A DNA stretch of 64,000 nt, taken from Dasypus novemcinctus. Taxonomy: Eukaryota > Chordata > Mammalia > Cingulata > Dasypodidae. Position 1 is the first letter of the stretch; the number at the start of each line of letters is the position of its first letter. Made by a program: the position numbers and the translations under genes. Under the pieces are notes generated by a model. The model searched no databases, had not been told where the DNA came from, and saw only the letters and a program-made list of their open reading frames with translations. Shown one piece after another: positions 32,050-43,381 of this stretch. The DNA is taken from the NCBI RefSeq assembly GCF_030445035.2, contig NC_092216.1, positions 10,789,405-10,853,404 on the forward strand. The letters are read 5' to 3'.

Positions 32050-35000
32050 AATTTTATTAAGAAAGGAGTCCTGACAGTGGGCATTCTTGTATTGTTCTGG
32101 ATTTTAGAGGGAAAGCTTTTCAGCCTTTCACCACTGAGTATGATGATGCTACCTGTGGGTTTTTCATATATACTCTTTATCATGTTGAGGAAATTTCCTT
32201 CTATTCCTATCTTCTGAAGTGTTGTTTATCAAGAAAGGATGGTGTATTTTATTGAATACATTTAGTCTATCGATAGAGCTGGTCATATCTTAGTTCATCT
32301 TTGATCGGTTAATGTAATATATTACATTAATTGATTTTCTTATCTTGAATCATCCTTGCACACCTGAGTTAAAACTTACTTGATAATGTTGTATACTTCA
32401 TATAATGGCTTGTTGGATTCAATTTGTATAGTAATTTGCTGATGATTTTTGCATCTATTTTCATTAGAGAAATTGGTCTGTAATTTTATTTTCTTGTAAC
32501 ACATTTATGTGGCTTTGGTATTAGGTGACATTTACTATGTAAAAAGAGTTGGGTAATGTTCTCTCCTATGATGTTTTGGAAAAGTTGAACAGGATTGGAA
32601 TTAGTTCTTTTTTCCAGTGATGGGTAGAATTCATATTTGAAGCATTTGGTCCTGGGATTTTCTTTGTTGGGAAGTTTTTGATATTTGATTCAGTCTCTTA
32701 AATTGTGATTGGTCTGTTGAGATTTTCTATTTCTTCTTTTGCTAGTTGTAGATTTTTCCAGTGTTTCTATAAATTTGTCCATTTAATCTTAGTTGTCCAA
32801 TTTGATGGCACACAATTTTTCATAGTACCTTCTTATGATACTCTTTTTTTCTGTTGGGTAAATGGTGATGTCCACTCTCTTATTTCTGATTTTCTTTGCA
32901 TCTTCTATAATTTTCTTTGTTAGTCGAGCTAAAAGTCAGTCAATTTTATTAATGTTATAAAAAAATGACAACCAGGTTTTGTGTGTCAATTGTTTCTATT
33001 TTTTTTATTCTCAATTTCATTTAATTCTGCTCTAATAATTGTTATTTCTTTCCTTCTGCTTGCTTTTTGATGAGTGTGTGGTTCATTTTCTAGGTCTTCA
33101 ATATGTGCAGTTAAATCTTCAATTTTAGCTCTCTTTTTTTAAATGTAGGCATTTAGGGTTATATATTTCCCTCTCAGGACTACCTTTGCTTTATCTCTCA
33201 GGTTTTGATATGTTATATTCTTATTTTCATTCATTTCAAAATATATACTAAATTCTCCTGCAATTTCTTCTTTGACCCACTGATTATTTAGGAGTATATT
33301 GTTTAATCTTCATGTATTTTTTAATTTTCCTTTTTCCATCTATTACTGATTTCTAGCTTCATTTCATTATGATCAGAGAAAATATTTTATATAATTTCAA
33401 ACTTTTTAATTTTCTTGAGACATGCCTTATGACCTAGCATATGATTTGTCCTGGAGAAGGATCCATGAATGCTTGAAAAGAGTGTGTAGCCTGCTGTTTT
33501 GGGGTGTTATGCACTATATGTTTGTTAGTTATATTTTATTTATCATATTATTCAAGCTCTTTGTTTCCATATTAATCTCTGTCCAGATGCTCTACCAATG
33601 CTGAGAATTCTGTATTGAAATCTCCAAATATTGTAAAGATGTCTATTTTTCCCTTTACCTTTGTCAGTATATGTCTCATTTAATTTGGGGCACTCAATTT
33701 AGTGCATAAATATTTCTGAATTTTTTTTTTTGGCAAACAGCCCCCTTTCTTAATACTTAATGACTTTCTTCCTCTCTTAGAACAGTTTTGCATATGAAAT
33801 CTATTTTTTCTGATATAAGTATCACCATTCCAAATCTATTTTTGGTTATTATTTGCATAGAACATCTTTTTCCAGCCTTTCACTTTTGGCCTCATTGTGT
33901 CCTTGTATGTAAGGTGAGTCTCCTATAGGCAGCATATAAATGGCTTATATTTTGTGATCCATTCTGTTAGTCTGTCTTTTGATTGGGGAGTTCAATCCAT
34001 TAATGATCAATGTTATTATTGTATAGGCATCACTTACTTTGTCCACTTTATCCTTTGACTTTCCATTTTCATATCTTACTATTGTGTATCATCTTTTTGC
34101 CCTTTTTAGTAATCCTTACTATAGCAGTTAGCTATTATTAATGAATTCCAAAAAAATTGGATTATGTTTATAAACTGGTCTATCCATATTAGAGTATACT
34201 GAATTCAGAAGTTTCACTTTTAGTTAATTAAGTAATGATTAAGGTTCTATTGGGCAATGCCAGTAGGATGTTGAGTCCCCACCCCCATGGTGGTCAGGCA
34301 CTCCCAGAGAAAACCATATGGCAGAGCAGAGGAGTTAGTTGGAGTTGTTAGAGTTTTGATGTTGGAGTTTTTGAGCTGGAGACCTGGGAAGTAAGCATAC
34401 AGAGCAGTTTGGTTGTGAGGAGAATCAACCACAACCCCTTCCCCCTCCCCCCAGAGATAGAGCCATTCACATGATAGTCTATAGTTCACCTTGTGGACAG
34501 AAGCAAAGCCTAGAGAACCTCATAGTCTATAGCTGACATTATGGAGAAAACAGAGTTGCTGAGCCTGGATAGAAATGAATCCCAAGAAGAGAGGAACCCA
34601 GGAAGCCTGAAACCTGGCAGAAGTCAGCAGCCATCTTGCTCCAACATGTGGATATAGACTTTGGTGAGGGAAGTAATTTACAATTTGTGGTCTGGTAACT
34701 GTAAGCTCCACCCCAAATAAATACCTTTTATATAAACTAGAAGATTACTGTTATTTTGCATAAGCACCCCTTTGACTGACTACTACATTTAATAATATTC
34801 ATTTCAACATTTTTCTCTAGTCTCTCACCCTTGTATTTTCCTTTTAGGTGATAGTTTTCCTTTAGTATCTCTTACAAATCTTGTCTTTTGGTAATACACT
34901 CTTAGTTTTCATTTTTGAAAATTTTAAGCTCATTGTCATTTTTGGAGGAATTTTTGCTTGATAACAAATTCTTGGTGGGCAGCTTTTCTCTTTCAGTGTA

Positions 35001-35940
35001 TTTACTCAAGTATTTTTTCTGCCTTTTTTCCATTTCCTTCTCCTTCTGGACACCAATATCAAGTATGTCAGTGTATTTTCCATTGTCATTCAATTTTGTG
35101 AGTTATTATTCCATCTTTTCCATTCTTTTCTTTTTCTTTTTCCTGTTTTTTCAAGTCCAGAAGCTTGTTCCTCTAGTTCACTAATTCTGCCTTCCATCAA
35201 TTCAAATCTGCTGTTATATGCCTTTAATGTATTTTAATTTCCCTCATTGTGTTTTGCATTCCCATAAGCTCTGTTGATTTTCTTTGCAGGCTTTTAACTT
35301 GTTCTTTATGCTCACCCAGTGTCTTTTTAATATCTTTTATTACTTTAGTCATATATTCCTTCAACTCCTTAAATTGATTTAGGGGATTTTTGTGGTTATC
35401 ATTGATTGATGTCTTAAATCCTGTGTTTTGTCCAGATACTTTTTTCCATTGTCTGCTCCATCTCTTCCTGTTTCTTGTATAGCTTGTAATGTTTTTGCTG
35501 ATGTCTAGGCATCTGAATATGTTGTGACTTTACTTGGGTGGTCAATTTCTCTCTTGTGTTTTATTTTTTTTCATGGCTCTTCTTTAATTTATTGGTTCAG
35601 CTTATTCTGAGTCTTAAAATTGCCCAGCTTAACTTATCCCAGAGGACCAGAGAGCCACTAATGGGGCACATATCCTTTCCTAAGGAACTGGGACAAAAAC
35701 TCCTAAAAGCAGTTTTTTAAAATTTCAGTTTCTCCTTCAGCCAGCAGATGGCACTCATCAGTGAATCTTTCCACAGAGGTATCTATTTCAACCTTGCCCA
35801 TGTTTCTGGTCAGGCCAGAGATAAGTCCAAAGAGAACTTTGCTGGCTAAACTCACTGAAAAGAACCCACTTTCTGTCCTCTGCCACATATTTCCTCTTTC
35901 CAGGGCAGAAGACATTTTTTCCCTGTTCTAGAATAATTTA
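32050..35940 (-). mobile_element. Old minus-strand L1 lacking 3' half of ORF2
   Basis: Aligns with 2,950-6,000 and beyond of the first L1. It starts inside the reverse transcriptase (32,050, parallel to about 2,950) and continues to the ORF2 start (about 34,070). A solo LTR intervenes (34,136-34,787), then ORF1 (about 34,800-35,500) and part of a 5' UTR to about 35,940. The ORF2 C-terminus and 3' UTR are missing at the junction with the FOXN3/SINE cluster. No frames are intact. Confidence 0.82.
34136..34787 (+). repeat. Solo MaLR-like LTR
   Basis: The best-preserved relative of the LTRs at 14,287 and 16,373. It contains AATTCCAAAAAAATTGGATT, TAATGATTAAGG, CCATCTTGCTCCAACATGTGG and CCAAATAAATACC. 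It ends near CTACA and sits within a minus-strand L1, between the ORF2 start and ORF1. The partner LTR and interior were lost by LTR-LTR recombination. Confidence 0.75.
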
Positions 35941-37960
35941 TATTGATCCTGAACTCAACTGAAAAGAGATGTTTGAGCATACTTGTCATTCTTCTTATAT
36001 ACTGCCTTTTTGTCCTATTCACAGTGGTATTATTTCAAATGATGTAATAATCCACATTTCACTAAAAAACAAACTTGTTCTTTGTTCCATTACTTTCAGT
36101 GACAGTTTTCACAATACCACATTTTTTATCAACTCCATTTGTACTTCCAGTGTAAACATCATCAGGACTTGTAGACCAACAATCCAGTTACTGGTAACTA
36201 AAACTAAGCCAAAGTCATTACTAAGTTTGCATAATTATAAATAAGGGTCACTGATATGCATCCATTTACTTAATCCCTAAATTTGAACAAAAAGTGTTTT
36301 ATTGGGTTTTATTTGTGAAATTTATGGAATAAAAAAGCACTTGTCTAGACTATTGTCAAAGAGAGCAGTAGGAGTAACCACACTGATAGATTTTCTCTAC
36401 CTTTACTGTGATAGGGTTTAGTTTAACTGTAAAGGTAAAAATAGTAGATTACATCCAAAATGCTTTGAAACAATCACACAAACTTATTATAAAGTCTCAA
36501 ACCCAAACTGGGTAGAATTACATTATCATGTAAGATACTGCTTTGGAAATTCAATTAGATTGAAAGTGGGGAAGAACTTGAAATTGGACTGCTTGGACTA
36601 TTTCAGTGCTGAAACAAAATGTGAGAAAGATACCAGAGGTACTCATTATAGTCTAGCAGAAAATGTCTTTACAATAGTTCCAAGGTATCATCATTAAATC
36701 CTAATTACAGAATGCTCATTGTTAAGGGAAAAGTTAGGTTTTTGCAGTGCTATGCCAAAAATGACAGAAAGATAAAAAGAAAATCCTCTAACAAATTTTG
36801 CATTTACTTATAGAGACTGCATAAAACAGATCTAATGTCATTCGACTATGGAATGCAAATTCTCTCCAGCTCCACTACAGATATACAAAGGTGGGTGTCT
36901 ATTATTCATAGAGATTTGACTTACAATAACAAATGATTAGGACTGGTGTCAGAAATGGTCCATATGCTGGGTTTGTCCTCAAGACCTGAAATAATTTAGA
37001 GACATCTACATTAACAGGAAATCAGTGTGAGCCCTTCATACTAAGACTTGAATACTAGATAATGGTTGTGGGTGTCTTTGTATTTCATGTCTTGGAAAAG
37101 TTATTTGGGCCTAAACTAACAAGTAAATGTAATGTTATTTATATATTTGATAGGAACTCAGAAGAAATAGACTAAGCCTTTCAAGAATAACTCATTCATA
37201 ATTTTAAAATATCTGACTCCAGAGTTGTTATTTCTTTAGTCTTTGATGGGATAAGACTTCATCAGAGACTGCAATGTAGTACCAAAAAGTTAATCATTTG
37301 AAAGTACAAGCAATAAAGATATCACAACAGTTTGTAGAATGGAGAATTTCGTGCATTACCAATGAAAAATCTGCTTTAACCACATAATATTCGTATGATA
37401 TATTTAAAGGATTTTCCTCCTAACAAAAAAAATTCTAGTGACTTTTATTTAATCCTGTTTACAGTTCTGTTAATTGCTATGCTTTGCATTTTATTGTGGA
37501 CTCCCTGGATATTTTGAGAACTGAAGATTGCCCAGAGAATGGTATAAATGGCATGGGAAATAACTGTTGGGTAAAAAGTCTTGCTTGTATCAAAGTATAT
37601 GATTTTGTTTGATTTACTTCTATTGATATCCAGTTTTTACTTCATATTACTTACATATTTTCCCATTTTATTGCATATGATTTATAAAAATATTTCAGTA
37701 GCTTTATGTATACATAGAGCTGAGCCGAATATCTCTATTACAATTTTTCATTGTACTGTTTAGATTTTTTTGTCATTTAGGTGGTGTCTGATTAGTCATT
37801 ATTGTAATAATATTTTAATGAACATTTCTATGTAGATAGCCAATTTGTATATTTAGGACTGTTATCTTAGAATAAATTCCTAGAAAATCACAGAGGTATA
37901 TAATTTTAAGGTTAAATATATAATAATATAAAATTTTGTACCTATGTAACACTTTTTTAA
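35941..37960. other. AT-rich stretch, nothing recognised
   Basis: About 2 kb with no L1, SINE or LTR signature that I can see and no credible coding frame. The only local structure noted is the inverted repeat TACCTTTAC/GTAAAGGTA at 36,399-36,439 (9-base arms, ~22-base loop). It may be ordinary single-copy intergenic DNA. Confidence 0.4.
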
Positions 37961-38814
37961 AAATCTGGCAAATTCCTAGAAATGTGCAAATAACTTACAT
38001 TAACACTGGAAGATATAGATCTTCACGGACCAATTACACGTAGAGTTTGTATCATTCATCAAAAACCTCCCCAAAAGAAAAGCGCAGGGTCAGATCGCTT
38101 CACAGATGAATTCTATCAATAACTTCCAAAATAATTAATACCAGTACTGTTCAAATTTTCCAGAAAATTCAAGAGAAGGGAGCACTACTTAACTCATTCT
38201 ATGAAGCCAACATCACCCTAATACCAAAGCCAGATTAAGGTACCACAAGAAAAGAAATTACATACCAATTTCTCTAATGAATATAAAGGGAAAAAATATA
38301 CAAAAAAATGCTTGCAAAGTGAAACAAACAGCACATTGAAAGAACTAAATATGGGGCATAAGGAAATCAATTAATGCAGTACAGCACATTAACAAATGGA
38401 AGTAGGAAAACCACATGATCATCTCAAATGACACAAAAAAAGCATTAGAAAAAATTCAGCATCCTTTTTTAGATAAAAACAATTTGAAAGAAAAAAATAA
38501 AAGGAAATTTCCTCAATTTTATAAAGGGTATATATGAAAAACCCACAGCTAACATCATACTCATTAGTGAAGTACTGAAGATTTACCTCTAAGATCTGTA
38601 ACAAGACTAGGATGCCCAGTGTCACCACTGTTATTTAACATCATATGGGAAAATGTTATTAAAAATTTTACCAGAAGTTCAAACTGGGGAAGTAAGGAAG
38701 AAAAAAGAAATAAAATGCACCCGAATTGGAAAGAAAGAAGTAAAAATTTCACTATTTGCAGATGACATGATCCTATCTATAGAAAGTCACTAGCTATTAA
38801 GGAAATGCAAAAAG

Positions 38815-38985
38815 AGGTGCCCAAAGATGTACTTACCAAATCCAATGGATGTGTCATGATGATGGGAATGAGTGTTGCTGGGGGGGGGGGGAGAGGTGGG
38901 GTGGGGGGGGTGGGGTTGAATGGGACCTCACATATATATTTTTAATGTAATATTATTACAAAGTCAATAAAAAAAGAAAAAAAAA
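38815..38985 (+). mobile_element. 5'-truncated L1 3' end, copy 1
   Basis: About 150 bases: ATGGATGTGTCATGATGATG, a long G tract (38,880-38,915), GAATGGGACCTCA and TAATGTAATATTATTACAAAG, then an A-rich tail. It is nearly identical to 39,220-39,365. It splits the codons GGAAATGCAAA and ACCACAATGAGA of the host L1. Confidence 0.8.
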
Positions 38986-39217
38986 CCACAATGAGATATC
39001 ATTTCACTTTCTAGAAGGCCACTATGGAGAAAGGGGAACATTCATTCACTGCTGGTGGGAATATAAAGTGGTGCAGTCACTGTGGAAGGCAGTTTGATGG
39101 TTCCCCAGGAAACGAAGTATAGAAGTGCCATATGATCTGACAATCTGATCTATTAGATATATATCCCTAAGAACAGAAAGCAGAGATACGAAACAGAAAT
39201 TTGCAGATTGATGTTCA

Positions 39218-39470
39218 AAACCAAATGCAATGGATGTGTCATGATGATGAGAATGAGTGTTGCTGGGGGGGGGAGAGGTGGGGTGAGGGTGGTGGGGTTG
39301 AATGGGACCTCATATATATATATATTTTTTAATGTAATATTATTACAAAGTCAATTAAAAAAAAGAAAACAATACAAATGACATAACCTGGTAAAAGGAT
39401 ATTATAAAGTCAATGAAAAGAAATAAAAAGAATTTAGCAAAAAGTACTCAGAAGAAAAAAAAAAAAGCAA
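39218..39470 (+). mobile_element. 5'-truncated L1 3' end, copy 2, with downstream A-rich extension
   Basis: The same ~150 bases as copy 1 (ATGGATGTGTCATGATGATG, G tract, GAATGGGACCTCA, TATTATTACAAAGTCAAT). About 100 further bases rich in A follow, ending in A12 at 39,457-39,468. The host ORF2 reading then resumes at GCAACATTATTCACAATTG. Confidence 0.78.
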
Positions 39471-40304
39471 CATTATTCACAATTGCTAAAAGATGGAAAA
39501 AACCCAAATGCCTACCAACCAATGAATGGATAAACAAAATGTGATATACACATATGATGGAATATTTTTTGGCTGTAAACAGAAATGAAATCCTGATACT
39601 TAATGACAACATAGATTATAATGCCAAAGGGCATTATGGTGGGTGAAATGAATCAGAGACAAATATTGTATTATCTCACTGATATGAACTTGCTAATATA
39701 ATAAGGTAACTCATAGAGTAGGAATTTAGAATTTAGGTTACTAAGAGATAGAATGAGGGTAAAGAAGGGGAGCCAATGCTTAAATTGAACATAATCTCTA
39801 ATTAGGTTGATTGTGAGTGTTTGGAAACAGAGGTTTGGTAGCATATAATTGTGACTATAATTAATAGCACTGAATTGTACATGAATGTAATGGAAAGAGG
39901 AAGGTTAGGGTCATGTATATCACTAGAAGGAAAGCTAGTGAATGAGACACAGGACTGTATAATGCAGTGACACCTGTTGTGGACAATGACTGGTAAATAG
40001 TACAAGTATAAAAATGTTCTGTCAAGATGTTATACGGGGAAGAAATACTTCTAATGCAAACTATGGACTAGAGTTAAGAGTACTGTTTTAGTTTTTAAAT
40101 CATTTGTAACAAAGGTACCACACAAATACTAAGTACCAGCATTAGGGTGTAAGGTGTATGGGACTTTTCTTTTCGGAGTAATGAAAATGTTCTAAAATTG
40201 TGGTGATGAATGTACAATCCTGTAATTATATTTACAGCCATTTTGGTACACTTTCTATGGATTATATAAGTTATGAAATATCTCAATAAAACTGTTTAAA
40301 AGTG

Positions 40305-40343
40305 ATGTTATTTTCTTATAGCATGTTTAAGTTTCTTTGGTAT
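40305..40343 (-). mobile_element. Old minus-strand L1 fragment, left part
   Basis: TTTCTTTGGTATTAGGGTGATG is antisense L1 reverse transcriptase. It continues at 50,340 (TAGGGTGATGTTGACTTCAT) after removal of the 10-kb insertion, which shows where the full-length L1 landed. Confidence 0.8.
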
Positions 40344-40355
40344 TAGGGTGATGTT
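40344..40355 (+). repeat. Target-site duplication of the full-length L1 (left)
   Basis: TAGGGTGATGTT, repeated exactly at 50,340-50,351. The host sequence on both sides is continuous antisense L1 when one copy is removed. Confidence 0.88.
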
Positions 40356-43300
40356 TTTTTAAAATTATATTAAGATTTTTATCTGTATTTATAAGTGTTT
40401 GTTGCTATATTATCTTTTATAAGTTTTTTTGTTTAATTTATTTTTCAATGTTACATTAAAAAAATATGAGTTCCCCATATACCCCGCAGCCCCTCACCCC
40501 ACTCCTCCCCCGACAACAACCTCCTCCATCATCATGAGACATTCATTGCACTGGTGAATACATCTCTGAGCACTGCTGCACCTCATGGTCAATTGTCCAC
40601 ACCATAGCCCACACTCTCCCACAGTCCACACAGTGGGCGATGGGAGGACATACAATGTCTGGTAACTGAACCCACAGAACCACCCAGGACAACTCCAAGT
40701 CCTGAAAATGCCCCCAGATACATCTCATCCTCCCACTCCCTACCCCAAGGAGCAACCATGGCCACTTTCTCCACACCAATGCCACATTTTCCTCAATCAC
40801 TAATCACAATAGTTCATGAATAGAATATCAGGAAGTCTACACTAATTGATACTCTATTCCTGCATCCTGTGGGTTGTGTCCACTCCACATCTTTATCAAG
40901 AGGTGGCTTAGATTTCACATGGATGCTGGATGCAATTCTCCAGCTTTCAGTTGTAGCCATTCTTGGCTCCCTGGTCTGGTGATTGACCTACTTCGCCTCC
41001 GTGTTTGCTGAGTGGGCTAAGTCCAATAAACCAGAGTGTAGGAGATGCAAGTCTGTTGAAGCTCAGGGCCTGGCTATCACATGGTCCATCCAGAGATTCA
41101 GGTCCCCTGGGTATACACTAAATCCCAACACCAACTACAGATCTGGTAAAAGTAACTGGAGAGGCTTGTGAACAAAGATCACATCTGAGCCCAGCTCCAT
41201 CACACGGAAACACAAACTCCACAACAGGGCCAACCTACATGGCACTGAACTCCATCTGCCATGACTATAGAAACTGTGGGTCTCTGTAGCCCTCAGAAGA
41301 ACCAATACCTGGGGTTGTATCTACTTTATCTGTCTCTGGGACTCTGCTCAGGTGTGCATAAGGGCAACCTCTCTGATAACCTCTCAGCTCTTTTTGGATA
41401 CTCATAGCCATATAAACTCATTTGTCCTTTCCAACTCTCCCTTTAATTCAGGTCAAAAAGCATTTTTAACTCCTGGTATTATATGTAGACTGAAATATTC
41501 TGCTGGTCCGAGTTGACCCTTTTATTCAAGGTCATTCTCCAGCCACATCATCAGCTGGTACTTGGTAGTAATCCCTCAGTGCCAGAAAGGCTCATCCCTG
41601 GGAGTCATGTCCCATGCTGGGGGTAAGGCAGTGTATTTACATGCTGTGTTTGGCTTTGAGACTGGCCACATTTGAGCAACATGGAGGCTCTCAGGAGGTA
41701 ACTGTTAGGCACCCTGCAGCTCTAGGCCTTGTTCTTATTTCAGGTACACAGGCTCACAAGCATAGTCATTAGAATCAAGGGTTCATTGTTGGACCTTCCT
41801 TCTTCTTCTTCTTCTTTTTTTTGTTTTTGCTGTTGCACTTGGAGGATTGTTGCTGTTCCTTTAGGGACTGTGATAGAGCTCCCCTGGTAAGGAACTCAAC
41901 AATCCCTCAGCTGTTGTTTTTATTTGTAACCACACTGAAAATATCCAAACATTTTTATGTACCCTGGATATAAGCCCTGGAGAACTCCCTGCCAATCATG
42001 TGTCCCCTGTCAATAACATCCCACACCAGTATTCCTCCCCTGCCATTGTTGAACCACTCTTTGATCCAAAACTTCTTGAAAAATGAAGCCCAATATATTT
42101 CCAGGTTCCATTAATAGTAAAATGGAATATAGTGATGAGTTTAAAGGTTAGATATGGAATACATATTAATTTAGAAAAATTAAGGTAAAAATAAATTGGA
42201 GTATCAAAAATGCAAAAGCTTTGTTTTTGATGTTTTGCCTTCCATCACTGCAGTGTTGCCCTGTATGCAAATTGGCAAGGCAACTTCTTCCATCTTTTCC
42301 TCAGTGTCTATGTCCTTTTCTTTTCTTTTTCCTTTTTTCCCTAATTATTAAGCTTATCTTCACAAAAGTTTTATATCACAGTAATTCATATATACAGTAC
42401 TCCCACTTATCCAACATAAAACCCTTTTACCATCCACAGCAATAATCTTTTTATGTATTCATACTATATTTACTGAAAATGATATATAGGTACTGAGACA
42501 TTAGCTTTCAAACAAGGTAATTTTGGATGTACATTGTGGTTTATATTTTAGACTATTCAATTTTCTAAAATTTTAGTTATCTTATGTTTTACATTATGAT
42601 TTACATTTTAGCCTATCAGCCCCTATACATTTTGGTGTAATTTAACATGTCTTATATCTGTCCTTGCATAATCTTGTGGAACACTTCTATTGGCCACACA
42701 GTTACATTGATTCCATCTATTCAATACCTCTTTCCTCCTCCCCTCAGGGCCCACAGTGACAGTCAATCTTCATTGCTTGAAGGGCCATGTTCAGAAATAC
42801 ATGCAACAATGTCGTGGGCTTGACATGCTCGATGGCCGTAATGCTTTGGGAGCCACCATTGCTCTTGAGAGATACAATTCTCTCTATTTGAGAACATCAG
42901 TCTTCCCCAGCATGCGAGTATACCTTCACTCTCATTGTATGGGTCTCTATTCAATGATATAACCCATTATGGCAAAATGAGCACTCACACACTCCCTAGA
43001 AGCCTGTCCTGCATCAGATTATCCCTTTTAAGCATCTTACACAGGTAACCTTCCTTATTATATTTTTGAAAAAGTTTTCTCAGCATTATAATCTCAACCA
43101 AATATCTGACAATCTCCTATTGTTCAAATATTCCCCCACTCTCCCCTCAATTTCTGGGGCAATATTACCCATCCTTCCATCCCTAGCCCCCCTCAAGCCC
43201 ACAAAGCCCTACCCAAAGGTATCCCTATGCCCCCATTTTATTCCTTCCCTGTACAAATACCTCCAGCTTATCATAGATATCACCCATGTAGGTGTCATCT

Positions 43301-43381
43301 TACATCCTCATTCTATCCCCCAATGTCCTTTAAACCTATCATCCAGTCTCTAGCTCTCTGAGGCAGCTTGGTTTACTTATT
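40356..43381 (-). other. Long L1 3' UTR (~3 kb) with double A tail
   Basis: In the sense orientation the usual end (TGTAACATTGAAAAATAAATT then A7 at 40,424-40,430) is followed by about 65 unrelated bases. A second A run (40,354-40,360) then touches the target-site duplication. The body aligns over its full length with 21,735-24,696. A (CTT)n patch lies at about 41,803-41,820. Confidence 0.85.

Larger units (their letters stand above)
37961..40304 (+). mobile_element. Old plus-strand L1 (ORF2 C-terminal half and 3' UTR)
   Basis: Reverse transcriptase remnants appear from about 38,020 (parallel to the FTDEFYQ region). The minus-strand L1-like fragments reported by frame search at 38,419-38,752 are antisense shadows. 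ORF2 C-terminal sequence resumes at 38,985-39,217 and 39,470-39,680, and a ~600-base 3' UTR ends with AATAAAACTGTTTAAAA at 40,286-40,304. This 3' UTR differs from the ~3 kb type, so it is a different L1 family. Two L1 3'-end fragments interrupt it. Confidence 0.78.
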
